From positions 1 through 64,000 of the forward strand of contig JAAFKE010000009.1 of assembly GCA_013298215.1 (NCBI GenBank): 64,000 nt of DNA, written 5' to 3'. Position 1 is the stretch's first letter. Each line of letters opens with the position of its first letter. The notes beneath the pieces are model-generated. The model ran no database searches. It was not told the DNA's origin and saw only the letters and a list, made by a program, of their open reading frames with translations. Below, one piece after another: positions 8,339 through 16,318 of the stretch. The translations under genes were made by a program, and so were the position numbers. The stretch comes from Cytophagales bacterium. Lineage in GTDB: Bacteria; Bacteroidota; Bacteroidia; Cytophagales; Spirosomataceae.

Positions 8339-9385
8339 CCCCAACACCCGTCGGTTAAAAGCCTCGTCCTTGCCCGATGCCGCGAAGTCGTCGAAAGCCT
8401 TGGCGGTTACGTTTATAATGTGGCTGTCGATAAACGGCGCACCCTCGGCCGCGCCTTGCTCGGGTGCTTTGATGGCGCACTCCCACTCGAGTACCGCCCA
8501 ACCGTCGTAATCGTGCTGCGAGAGTTTAGAGAAAATACCCGAAAAGTCCACCTGCCCGTCGCCCAGCGAACGAAACCGCCCCGCTCGGTCGGCCCAGCCC
8601 GCGTAGCCGCTATAAACCCCCTGCCGCCCCGTGGGGTTAAACTCCGCGTCTTTGACGTGAAACGCCTTGATGCGGTCGTGGTATAGATCAATAAAGGCCA
8701 GATAGTCAAGTTGTTGGAGTATAAAATGGCTGGGGTCGTAGTTTATATTGGCACGTTTATGGCCGCCCAAATAATCCACAAACATCTCAAAGGTTGCGCC
8801 GTCGAACAAGTCCTCGCCGGGGTGCAATTCGTAGCAAGCGTCCACTCCGCAGTCTTCGTGCAGGTCTAAAATCGGTTTCCAGCGTTTGGCCAATTCAGTA
8901 AAACAGGTCTCGACCAACCCCGACGGGCGTTGAGGCCACGGGTACATAAACGGCCACATCAAAGCCCCCGAAAAAGTAACGTGCGACCGCAGCCCCAAGT
9001 TTTGGCTGGCCATAGCCGCCCATTTTACTTGCTGCACAGCCCACTGCTGCTGGGCATCGACGTGGCCTTTGAGTTCGGCGGGGGCAAAACCGTCGAACAT
9101 CGGCGCGTAGGCAGGATGCACGGCCACTAACTGGCCCTGCAAGTGCGTCGATAGCTCAGTTATTTCTACGCCCCAATTTGCGCAGTTTCCCTTCAATTCG
9201 TCGCAGTAGGTCTTGCTTTCGGCGGCTTTTTGGAGGTCAATCACGCGCGCATCCCAGGTTGGCAGTTGCACGCCTTTGTACCCCAGCGAAGCCATGTACT
9301 TGCAGATGTTTTCTAATGAATTAAAAGGGGCTTGGTCGCCCATGAATTGTGCCAAAAAAACGGCTGGTCCTTTGATGGTTTTCAT
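8333..9385 (-). CDS. Sugar phosphate isomerase/epimerase family protein (TIM barrel)
   Basis: A 350-residue xylose-isomerase-like TIM-barrel protein (AP_endonuc_2 superfamily). Metal-binding residues typical of the family sit in ELHPGEDLFDG, NINYDPSHFILQQLDY, FHVKDAEF and VLEWECAIK. Members isomerise, epimerise or dehydrate sugars and inositol derivatives. It follows the Gfo/Idh/MocA dehydrogenase gene by 8 bp and is almost surely in the same operon, with a divergent MFS importer beyond. Its substrate is probably the keto product of that dehydrogenase. The exact sugar is unknown. Confidence 0.85.
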   Translation of the reverse strand: MKTIKGPAVFLAQFMGDQAPFNSLENICKYMASLGYKGVQLPTWDARVIDLQKAAESKTYCDELKGNCANWGVEITELSTHLQGQLVAVHPAYAPMFDGFAPAELKGHVDAQQQWAVQQVKWAAMASQNLGLRSHVTFSGALMWPFMYPWPQRPSGLVETCFTELAKRWKPILDLHEDCGVDACYELHPGEDLFDGATFEMFVDYLGGHKRANINYDPSHFILQQLDYLAFIDLYHDRIKAFHVKDAEFNPTGRQGVYSGYAGWADRAGRFRSLGDGQVDFSGIFSKLSQHDYDGWAVLEWECAIKAPEQGAAEGAPFIDSHIINVTAKAFDDFAASGKDEAFNRRVLGL

Positions 9386-9393
9386 TGTGTGGT

Positions 9394-10542
9394 TTAGTTT
9401 TTAAATTTCACCCATTTAGCATTGCTGCGCCCAGACTCAATCACAGTTTCGATAAACTGCATTCCGCGAATACCGTCGTCAATTGTCGGAAAGTCAAGAT
9501 CAAAGGCGTTGGGCGTTTCGCCGTTTATTGTTTTGCGAACCGTGCGGCTGAAATTGCGGTAAATATTAGCGAAGGCCTCTAAATATCCCTCGGGGTGGCC
9601 AGCGGGCAAACGAATGTGCGCCTTGGCACTGTCGCAAAGGTTTCCCACCGACGGTCGGTAGGTGCGCGCACCGTCGTTGTCGTAGTGGTGCAACGTGTTT
9701 GGTTCTAACTGTTGCCACCGCACGCTGCCCTTTTGGCCGTGAACCCTAATGTTGAGCCCGTTTTCTTCGCCGTTGGCAATTTGGCTGCAATGCAAAAGCC
9801 CTTTGGCTCCGTTCTCGAAATGCAGCAACACATTGGCATCGTCGTCCAGCAGTCGGCCGTCCACAAACGTGCTCACGTCGGCGCAGACCTCGGTTATTTT
9901 CAGGCCAGTGATGTATTCGGCCAAGTTTTCGGCGTGCGTACCAATGTCGCCCACCGCCCCACCCATGCCAGACCGCTTCGGATCGGTGCGCCATTCGGCT
10001 TGTTTGTAGCCAGTTAGCTCCACATTTTCCGACAGCCAGCCCTGTGGGTACTCCACCACTATTTTCCTGATTTTGCCCAACGCGCCCGATTGCACCAGAA
10101 AGCGCGCCTGTTTCACCATCGGGTAGCCAGTATAGTTGTGGGTGAGGCCGAAGCATAACCCCGTTTTTTCGATTATTCTTTTGAGCTCAACGGCTTCATC
10201 GAGCGAAAAAGTAGCGGGCTTGTCACAAATGACGTGGAAACCGTTTTCTAAGGCCATTTTGGCGGGCGGAAAGTGCATATAATTGGGGGTCACAATCGAC
10301 ACAATGTCAATGCCATCGGCGCGCTTTTTTTCTTGCTCGATCATTTCTTGAAACGATCCGTAGCAACGTTCGGGCGGTAGCATGAGGTCGGCCCCAGAGG
10401 CGCGTGCTTTGTCGGGGTCTTGGCTGAAGGCCCCCGCCACCAGTTCAATTTCGCCATCGAGGGCGGCCGCCATTCGGTGTACGGCGCCTATAAAAGCACC
10501 GCGTCCGCCACCCACCATTCCCATTCTGATTTTTCTTTGCAT
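9394..10542 (-). CDS. Gfo/Idh/MocA family oxidoreductase
   Basis: An NAD(P)-dependent sugar or inositol dehydrogenase, 382 residues from the start at 10542 (the frame is open to 10587, but the Rossmann strand begins at MQRKIRMGMVGGG). The nucleotide-binding GMVGGGRG is at the N terminus; CDKPATF replaces the usual EKP motif; GGAVGDIGTHAENLAEY holds the conserved Asp and His of the active site. The C-terminal beta-sheet domain is complete. It is cotranscribed with the downstream isomerase; the divergent MFS gene supports a shared carbohydrate pathway, for example glycoside 3-oxidation (inference). Confidence 0.9.
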   Translation of the reverse strand: MQRKIRMGMVGGGRGAFIGAVHRMAAALDGEIELVAGAFSQDPDKARASGADLMLPPERCYGSFQEMIEQEKKRADGIDIVSIVTPNYMHFPPAKMALENGFHVICDKPATFSLDEAVELKRIIEKTGLCFGLTHNYTGYPMVKQARFLVQSGALGKIRKIVVEYPQGWLSENVELTGYKQAEWRTDPKRSGMGGAVGDIGTHAENLAEYITGLKITEVCADVSTFVDGRLLDDDANVLLHFENGAKGLLHCSQIANGEENGLNIRVHGQKGSVRWQQLEPNTLHHYDNDGARTYRPSVGNLCDSAKAHIRLPAGHPEGYLEAFANIYRNFSRTVRKTINGETPNAFDLDFPTIDDGIRGMQFIETVIESGRSNAKWVKFKN

Positions 10543-10584
10543 AAACACTACGGTTGTTAAAGAGGGTTTTTGGTAATAATGAAT

Positions 10585-10592
10585 CAAAAGTA
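10585..10592 (-). promoter_or_regulatory. -7 promoter element (TACTTTTG) for the dehydrogenase-isomerase operon
   Basis: TACTTTTG on the minus strand fits TAnnTTTG and lies 42 nt before the start at 10542. It sits in the divergent gap shared with the MFS gene, so both directions may be coregulated from here. Confidence 0.5.
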
Positions 10593-10700
10593 GTTAGTTT
10601 GTCGTCTGAATAAAGTAGAATTGCAATCGTTTTTACTTAAAAAAACGTTCGAGACCTTTTAATTTAATTCCTGACAAACCTACCACTAAACCATTTACCA

Positions 10701-11861
10701 ATGACACAGACAATTAATAAATCGGGACTTTTCACGGCGGGCTGCTTTGCGCTCATCACCACGGCCATGTCGTTTGGCTTGCGGGCGGGCATGGTGCCCG
10801 TCTGGCAAAACCAGTTTGGCCTCACCGCCGAAGACGCGGGCTGGATAGCCGCCACTGCTTTTTGGGGTTTCACGCTGGCCATGATCTTCGGCGGGCCACT
10901 CTGCGACTTGTTGGGCATCAAAAAGCTCATCTACATTGCGTTTGCGGGCCACCTGGTCGGGATTGTCTGGACTATTTTTTCCGATAATTTTTGGTCGTTT
11001 TATCTTTCTACGCTCGTGGTTGGCGTGGCCAACGGACTGGTAGAAGCCGCCTGCAACCCACTCGTAACGTCGATGTACACCGACGAAAAAACCAAGATGC
11101 TCAACCGTTTCCACATGTGGTTCCCAGGCGGAATTGTTATTGGCGGTCTGGTTGGGTATTTTATGACCGAGGCGGGCATTAGCTGGAAGTACCAGATTGC
11201 CACCATGCTGATTCCCAATATTATTTACGGAGTTATGTTTTTCGACAAAATTGTTCCCGTCACCGAGCGCGTTTCGTCGGGCGTTTCGTCGGGCGATATG
11301 TACAAAGCCTGCATCAAGCCTTTCTTTTTACTCTTGGTTTTTTGTATGATGATCTCCGCCGCTACTGAACTGGGCACGGGGCAGCTCATCACTAAATTAT
11401 TGGAGGGCACTGGGCAGAGTGGTCTGCTGGTGTTGGTTTTCATCAACGGGCTCATGGCCGTGGGGCGGCTTTTTGCGGGGCCAATTGTGCACCGTCTTTC
11501 GCCTTTGGGCATGCTGCTGTTTTCGTCGGTTTTCTCGGCATTGGGGCTCTACGCCCTCAGCGAAGCCACTGGCGGTATGACTTTTGTGGCGGCGGGTGTT
11601 TTTGCCACTGGCATTTGCTTTTTTTGGCCCACCAACTTGGGTTTTGTGTCGGAGAGTTTGCCCAAAACGGGAGCGCTGGGTTTGGCCATCATGGGCGGGG
11701 CAGGAATGCTCTCGGTGTCGATTGTACTGCCCATCTTGGGGCGTTTTTTAGACCAGCAGTCTGGCGCAGCCACCCTCAAAACCTTCGCCATTTTGCCGTT
11801 GTGTTTGTCGGTTATTTTCGCGATTTTGTACTTTCAAAACAAGGCTAAAAAAGCCCAGTAA
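10701..11861 (+). CDS. MFS sugar transporter
   Basis: A 386-residue inner-membrane protein with 12 predicted helices and the compact layout of sugar:proton symporters related to fucose/nucleoside permeases. The loop-2 motif GGPLCDLLGIKK matches the MFS signature G-x3-D-x-G-x-K/R, and VGVANGLVEAACNPLV resembles the FucP-type helix with its Asn-Pro. It is divergent from the dehydrogenase and isomerase genes, suggesting it imports their substrate. It ends 3 nt from the convergent TPR lipoprotein gene. Confidence 0.88.
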   Translation: MTQTINKSGLFTAGCFALITTAMSFGLRAGMVPVWQNQFGLTAEDAGWIAATAFWGFTLAMIFGGPLCDLLGIKKLIYIAFAGHLVGIVWTIFSDNFWSFYLSTLVVGVANGLVEAACNPLVTSMYTDEKTKMLNRFHMWFPGGIVIGGLVGYFMTEAGISWKYQIATMLIPNIIYGVMFFDKIVPVTERVSSGVSSGDMYKACIKPFFLLLVFCMMISAATELGTGQLITKLLEGTGQSGLLVLVFINGLMAVGRLFAGPIVHRLSPLGMLLFSSVFSALGLYALSEATGGMTFVAAGVFATGICFFWPTNLGFVSESLPKTGALGLAIMGGAGMLSVSIVLPILGRFLDQQSGAATLKTFAILPLCLSVIFAILYFQNKAKKAQ

Positions 11862-11864
11862 CAC

Positions 11865-12557
11865 CTACTGGCAATACTGATCCAACGCCACTTTCGCGTC
11901 TTTATACCCCAATCTGAGGGCTGTTTGTAGATTCAAGCAGCCCTCAGATTGTTTTTTTTGCATCAACTGCGCAATTCCAAGCGCATTGAACGCCTTCCCA
12001 AATTTTTTATCTTGTTGCACAGCCCGCTGAAAACTGGTGATGGCAAGCCCCAAGTCTTTTTTCTGAAAATAAATGTTGCCCCGGTTGTACCACGCCACGG
12101 CGTTTTTTGGGTCAATCGCCACGGCTTTGTCGAAGTCGGTTAGGGCGTTGTCCAACTGCCCCAACAAGTCGAATAACTGCCCCCGATCTAAGTAAATATC
12201 AGTGGTTTGGGGCGACCGCCTGATGGCCTCGGCGAAGTCGCTGAGAGCCGCGTCGGTTTCGTTCTTTACGACCCTCAGCTTGGCTCGGTTAAAGTAAGGT
12301 TGGTAACTTTCTGGGTCAATTTTCAATGCTTGCTCGTAGTCCAAAAGCGCATTTTCGTATTCTTTCATTTGGAAATACGCCACCCCGCGCGTGTTGAAGG
12401 TAGCAGCCGAAGCGTTGGCCTCGACGGCTTTGTTGAGCAGTGGGAGTGCCTCCTTAAATTTGCCTTGTTGCATCAGAGCTCGCCCCGCCTGGAGCGATTC
12501 GTCGGAGCCGCAACTACACAAAAGGCCCATTATGAACGGGAAAATAATTTTTTTCAT
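11865..12557 (-). CDS. TPR-repeat lipoprotein
   Basis: A 230-residue lipoprotein: a short signal with lipobox (MGLLCSC, Cys near 16), then about six tetratricopeptide repeats, for example AATFNTRGVAYFQMKEYENA and TDIYLDRGQLFDLLGQLDNA. TPR arrays form helical scaffolds for protein binding. Nothing indicates an enzymatic role. It is probably periplasmic and monocistronic. A 20-bp sequence related to the repeat at 21749 lies just upstream of the start. Confidence 0.8.
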   Translation of the reverse strand: MKKIIFPFIMGLLCSCGSDESLQAGRALMQQGKFKEALPLLNKAVEANASAATFNTRGVAYFQMKEYENALLDYEQALKIDPESYQPYFNRAKLRVVKNETDAALSDFAEAIRRSPQTTDIYLDRGQLFDLLGQLDNALTDFDKAVAIDPKNAVAWYNRGNIYFQKKDLGLAITSFQRAVQQDKKFGKAFNALGIAQLMQKKQSEGCLNLQTALRLGYKDAKVALDQYCQ

Positions 12558-12570
12558 TGGTACAATCTAA

Positions 12571-12590
12571 GTAATAATGTTGAGTTTTGA
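12571..12590. repeat. Short 20-bp match to the intergenic repeat
   Basis: GTAATAATGTTGAGTTTTGA differs at one base from the start of the copy at 56542. Like that copy, it lies 11-13 nt upstream of a minus-strand start codon (TPR lipoprotein, 12557). Confidence 0.5.
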
Positions 12591-12598
12591 CGGTAGTG

Positions 12599-12760
12599 CT
12601 ATTTCAGTTTAGTGTGTGCGTTAGCAATAAGTTTATCCAAATATGCCCTTTCTTCTTCGTATGACATATTCATAATTTCAAGACTTATTTTGTCTCGGAT
12701 TTCACGCATTACTTTTATTGCATCAAACTTTTTTTCGGTTTGTTTAATCTTCGCTTCCAT
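12599..12760 (-). CDS. Small charged protein, probable antitoxin of the PIN-domain pair
   Basis: A 53-residue frame beginning MEAKIKQTEKKFDAIKVMRE. Its start lies inside the end of the PIN gene (17-bp overlap), so translation is coupled. It is helical and charged, with a KFDAIKVMREIRDK segment and a C-terminal EERAYLDKLI segment, similar in style to small antitoxins paired with PIN toxins in Bacteroidota. There is no clear ribbon-helix-helix or AbrB fold. The antitoxin role is inferred from size, overlap and neighbour; the toxin-first order is the less common one. Confidence 0.62.
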   Translation of the reverse strand: MEAKIKQTEKKFDAIKVMREIRDKISLEIMNMSYEEERAYLDKLIANAHTKLK

Positions 12761-13217
12761 ATCTTGTAATCTCTTTTGGTGTCCTAATTTCTATCATACT
12801 GTATCCCAATTGATAATTTATTCCGTTGTAACCACGAATTCTGTCAAGGTTTACGATGTGCTTAAAGTTCCAACTTACCAAAACATCAGCTTTACAAAGT
12901 GTCGCGATGGCAATATGTTGGCAGTCGGCGCGGCTTGTTTTGCCAACCACTTTTGCTTCGATGTATTTGTCTGCAAGTTCAGTTGCTTCTGGCGAAAGTC
13001 GTATGTTTTCAATTTGTTCCTTCGGAATTGTTGTCAATAATTCCTTCACAAATTCAGGGGCTCTTAAAAGTTCAGCTTCAAGAATGTCCGAAATAATTAC
13101 AATGATTTCTCCATTTATTACTCGGTCAAAAAATAGAATTGTATCCGCCGAAAACTCATCGTCAAAATAACCACCAACGACAGATGTGTCTACGTAAATT
13201 CTTTGCTTCATTTTCAT
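12744..13217 (-). CDS. PIN-domain ribonuclease toxin (VapC-like)
   Basis: A 157-residue PIN-domain protein. It begins RIYVDTSVVGGYF with the first catalytic Asp at residue 10, has Glu in ISDILEAELL, a second acidic cluster SRADCQHIAIATLCKADVLVSWN, and a C-terminal extension ending ITRYGSED. PIN toxins of type II toxin-antitoxin systems cleave tRNA or rRNA with Mg2+ held by such acidic residues. Met3 at 13211 is an equally good start. The small frame overlapping its 3' end is the likely antitoxin. It is AT-richer than the flanking housekeeping genes, in line with a mobile gene pair. Confidence 0.82.
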   Translation of the reverse strand: MKMKQRIYVDTSVVGGYFDDEFSADTILFFDRVINGEIIVIISDILEAELLRAPEFVKELLTTIPKEQIENIRLSPEATELADKYIEAKVVGKTSRADCQHIAIATLCKADVLVSWNFKHIVNLDRIRGYNGINYQLGYSMIEIRTPKEITRYGSED

Positions 13218-13230
13218 CTAAATTTCTTAT

Positions 13231-13238
13231 CAAATTTA
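13231..13238 (-). promoter_or_regulatory. -7 promoter element (TAAATTTG) for the PIN toxin pair
   Basis: TAAATTTG on the minus strand, 13 nt before the PIN start at 13217, fits TAnnTTTG. It would drive both genes of the pair. Confidence 0.5.
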
Positions 13239-13364
13239 CGAAAAAATGTTGGGCCAGAAAGTAGCCATCCGAATTTTGTTGGGTCGCTCGGAGCATTATT
13301 ACTTGATTAACCAAATTCCTGAAAGTTATTGTGCGTCAAGTTTGGCAGTAAGCAGCCATCTTTT

Positions 13365-13387
13365 TATATTTGCAACATAATTGCAAA
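13365..13387 (+). promoter_or_regulatory. Promoter -7 element overlapped by a perfect inverted repeat (candidate operator)
   Basis: TATATTTG (13365-13372) matches the -7 consensus. It overlaps the perfect palindrome TTTGCAA-CATAA-TTGCAAA (13369-13387), 7-bp arms around a 5-nt spacer, 6 nt before the ATG at 13394. A repressor bound here would cover the -7 box and transcription start. Palindromes of this size and AT-rich centre resemble Fur/Zur-family operators; that identity is inference. Confidence 0.6.
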
Positions 13388-13393
13388 AACAAC

Positions 13394-13954
13394 ATGAAAG
13401 CCAGTAATTACACCTTTTCTATTCTGTTTCTCAGCGGGTTGCACCTACTTTGTTGTATGCTGCCGTGGCTGGTGCCAATTATTGGCCTCGGCTACATGGC
13501 GCACTGGAGCAGCGAAATGGCAAAGTATCAAATTTATTTGTCTGGTATCCAATTGGTTATGATTGTTTGGATGCTCAGGCGAGTGCTGGTTGGTGGTCCA
13601 AAACCACACGTAGTTCGTGACGGTATTTTGTTGGCCACCCTACTGATTTCGTTCGGTACTGGCCTGAACTTGCACCGTGGCAAGTGGTTTCAGACCGACC
13701 AAGATAAGATGACATCGGTACATTTTGAGCGCGTTATGGCCACGCGCCAGCTTCAACTCGACGTGAAGAAAGCAGATTTCACGATCAATGCTTTTAAAGA
13801 CGAGATTGGGAGCGTCGAGGGCGTAATCCCGTCGCAGATCAAAGCCCACGATTCCATGGTGTCGTTGAGGTACGATTTTCGTAAGATCGACAAGGCCGAT
13901 CTGATTCAAGAAATAAGGGATCGGGGTTATCACGTGAGAGAAATTCAAAACTAA
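13394..13954 (+). CDS. Membrane protein with C-terminal HMA-like domain
   Basis: 186 residues from the ATG at 13394. Three hydrophobic segments fill about residues 5-100; the first holds a Cys pair (LHLLCCMLPWLVP), reminiscent of MerT-type metal transport proteins. The last 70 residues (from about LDVKKADFTINAF to YHVREIQN) follow the beta-alpha-beta-beta-alpha-beta pattern of heavy-metal-associated domains but lack the CxxC. I do not recognise a named family. It lies directly downstream of a palindrome-covered promoter and 11 nt before a His-rich lipoprotein gene, so metal handling is plausible but unproven. Confidence 0.65.
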   Translation: MKASNYTFSILFLSGLHLLCCMLPWLVPIIGLGYMAHWSSEMAKYQIYLSGIQLVMIVWMLRRVLVGGPKPHVVRDGILLATLLISFGTGLNLHRGKWFQTDQDKMTSVHFERVMATRQLQLDVKKADFTINAFKDEIGSVEGVIPSQIKAHDSMVSLRYDFRKIDKADLIQEIRDRGYHVREIQN

Positions 13955-13965
13955 ATCTAAAAACA

Positions 13966-14418
13966 ATGAAAAACCTACTTTATACCCTCCAAGCTGCCAT
14001 TTTGGTGTTTTTTGTTGCCTGTGCAACGGACAAAAAAGAAGACCCAATACTAAAAGAAGCTGGCACAATACACAACGAGGCCCACGAAATGGGCGAGGGT
14101 GTTGAGGCACAATTTACGGCCGTTGATAGTTTGAGTGCACTTCTGGCGGCTAAAAAAATGCCCGCCGCCGATTCTCTCGTGGCTTCCATGGCCGCCGTCA
14201 AGCAATCGTTTGAAACCTGGGAGGGCAATATCGTGACCGTGCCTGGTATGAAACACAACCACGCCGAAGGAGAACACGCCCACGAGGCGCACAAGCCAGC
14301 CCCCGACGTGACTCCCGAGCAGATGCTGGATATTCAGAAAGAAATGAAGTTGAGTATCGAGAAAATAAAGTCAGACCTTGAGGCCACGCGTGCGGCGGCG
14401 GCGGCATTGCTCAAATAA
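13966..14418 (+). CDS. Histidine-rich lipoprotein
   Basis: A 150-residue predicted lipoprotein: signal with FFVACATDKK (Cys near 19), then a mostly helical protein. A His-rich stretch HNHAEGEHAHEAHK lies at about residues 98-111, a typical flexible metal-chelating segment for Zn, Ni or Cu. It is cotranscribed with the membrane protein before it. The helical body has no recognised enzymatic motif. A periplasmic or outer-membrane metal-binding role is inferred from the His cluster and context. Confidence 0.68.
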   Translation: MKNLLYTLQAAILVFFVACATDKKEDPILKEAGTIHNEAHEMGEGVEAQFTAVDSLSALLAAKKMPAADSLVASMAAVKQSFETWEGNIVTVPGMKHNHAEGEHAHEAHKPAPDVTPEQMLDIQKEMKLSIEKIKSDLEATRAAAAALLK

Positions 14419-14438
14419 CGCCACTGCGGGCGCAGGCA

Positions 14439-15431
14439 CTACACCAAACCGTTTTCGGCCAAGTATTCGGCAATTTGAACGGCGTTGGTAGCCGCGCCCT
14501 TGCGGAGGTTGTCGGCCACGATCCACATATTTAATGTGCAGGGCTGCGTTTCGTCGCGCCTGATTCGCCCCACGAACGTCTCGTCTTTTCCATGGGCGGT
14601 CAGCGGCATGGGATACAACAAGTTTTTTGGGTCGTCTTGAACCACCACGTTGGGCGCGTCGTTCAAAATCTGGTACACTTCGCCGAGATCGAACTCGTTC
14701 TCAAACGCCACATTTACCGACTCCGAATGCCCACCAACGGTCGGAACCCGCACCGCCGTGGCCGTCACCGCGATGGTGTCGTCCATCATAATCTTTCGGG
14801 TTTCGTTCACCATTTTCATCTCTTCTTTGGTGTAGCCGTTGTCCAAAAACGAATCGATGTGCGGCAGCACGTTGAGGTCTATCGGATGCGGATAAACTTT
14901 GGGGGCATCGTGGCGGCCTTCGCGCTCGGCGTAGAGCTGATCTACCGCTTTCACGCCCGTACCCGTCACCGACTGGTAGGTCGAAACCACCACCCTTTTA
15001 ATTTTGTATTTTAAGTGCAATGGGTTCAGCACCACCACCATCTGAATGGTTGAGCAGTTGGGATTGGCAATTATTTTGTCGTCTTTGGTGAGCGTGTGGG
15101 CATTTATTTCGGGTACGATCAGTTTTTTGGTTGGATCCATTCGCCACGCCGACGAGTTGTCGATCACACAGATACCCGCTTCGGCAAACTTTGGGGCCAG
15201 TTCGAGCGACGTGCCGCCCCCCGCCGAGAAGATGGCGATGGCTGGTTGGGCGGCAATGGCCGCTTCAAAACCAACCACTTTGTGGGCTTTGCCTTTGAAA
15301 AGAACCTCGCTACCAACTGATCTTTGGGACGCAACTGGAATGAGTTCCGAAACGGGAAAGTTGCGTTCGGCCAGTACTTTTAGTATTTCGCTGCCCACCA
15401 AGCCAGTGGCGCCCACTACTGCAATTTTCAT
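14439..15431 (-). CDS. asd: Aspartate-semialdehyde dehydrogenase
   Basis: Converts L-aspartyl-phosphate to aspartate semialdehyde with NADPH, the branch point to lysine/diaminopimelate, threonine and methionine. 330 residues from the start at 15431 (the frame is open to 15464, but MKIAVVGATGLVG begins the Rossmann fold). The catalytic Cys is in ANPNCSTIQM (Cys126); the substrate Arg and His region is RIRRDETQPCTLNMW. Length is normal. It appears monocistronic, convergent with the His-rich lipoprotein gene. Confidence 0.96.
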   Translation of the reverse strand: MKIAVVGATGLVGSEILKVLAERNFPVSELIPVASQRSVGSEVLFKGKAHKVVGFEAAIAAQPAIAIFSAGGGTSLELAPKFAEAGICVIDNSSAWRMDPTKKLIVPEINAHTLTKDDKIIANPNCSTIQMVVVLNPLHLKYKIKRVVVSTYQSVTGTGVKAVDQLYAEREGRHDAPKVYPHPIDLNVLPHIDSFLDNGYTKEEMKMVNETRKIMMDDTIAVTATAVRVPTVGGHSESVNVAFENEFDLGEVYQILNDAPNVVVQDDPKNLLYPMPLTAHGKDETFVGRIRRDETQPCTLNMWIVADNLRKGAATNAVQIAEYLAENGLV

Positions 15432-15597
15432 ATTATCTGTTTTTTTGGCCTTCAAAAAGTCCATTTGTAAAAGAAGACTACCGAGGTTGGCGGGTCATAG
15501 GAGCCGCTACTGTGGTAATAAAGTAATCTAAACCTTGGCTTCAAAATAACTGCCTAAAAGCTGGTGAAGCAAGAAATACGGCCAAATTTTTGGTTTT

Positions 15598-16191
15598 TTA
15601 TTTGAAACACCACACTTTGGCGGGGCCAATGCAGTAGTCGAGCCGAACGTCGTTGGGGCCAACGTCGGTAATTTCTGGTACGGGGTCAAAAAACGACAGC
15701 CCAATTTTGATCGTGTTGGGCTGGCAAAGGGCCAAAAAGCGGTCATAGAAACCCTTGCCGTAGCCAACTCGGTAGCCCCGCTCGTCGAAAGCCACCAGCG
15801 GAACCAGCACCACTCCTACGCGTTCGGTGGGGCAAGGCGTTTGGGCGATTGGGTCGGGCTCGGAGATTCCCCAGCGGCTTGTAGTCCACTGGGTTTGCGC
15901 ATCGACAAAATAATTAGCCATTGTTAAAGTTGCAAAATCTGCCACGGACGCGCAGGTGCTCACCCGAGGGTGGCACTGCCACAGGTCTTTTAGAAACGGC
16001 CAAACGTCTATTTCTTGCTGGTGGGCCATTGGCAAAAAAGTGTGCAGCGTACCGCCGTCGGCGGGAACAAACGCCTGCAACTGCTGGCAGATTTGCGCAC
16101 TCCATGCTGACACGGCGGCGGGCGCGAGGGCTTTTCGTTGGGCTAAAAAATAAGGTCGCAGGGCTGCTTTGGTGTAGGAGTCTGGCGGCAT
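15598..16191 (-). CDS. 5-formyltetrahydrofolate cyclo-ligase
   Basis: ATP-dependent conversion of 5-formyl-THF to 5,10-methenyl-THF in folate one-carbon metabolism. 197 residues. The hallmark C-terminal motif GYGKGFYDRFLA is present, preceded by VLVPLVAFDERGYRVG, which forms the nucleotide- and folate-binding site. The N terminus KAALRPYFLAQRKAL has the family's basic helix. It is divergent from the TPR gene at 16319. A single-copy cytoplasmic enzyme with no unusual features. Confidence 0.93.
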   Translation of the reverse strand: MPPDSYTKAALRPYFLAQRKALAPAAVSAWSAQICQQLQAFVPADGGTLHTFLPMAHQQEIDVWPFLKDLWQCHPRVSTCASVADFATLTMANYFVDAQTQWTTSRWGISEPDPIAQTPCPTERVGVVLVPLVAFDERGYRVGYGKGFYDRFLALCQPNTIKIGLSFFDPVPEITDVGPNDVRLDYCIGPAKVWCFK

Positions 16192-16318
16192 AGTGGGTTT
16201 TCGGTGTTTTTTTGTATATACTCACAAAAAGAAACAAGATTTGCATAAAAGGTGTTTTGTTTGCACACGTTTTGCCAAAAATAACGTTTGTAGTCTTAAA
16301 ACCAACGATTCGGTAGCC

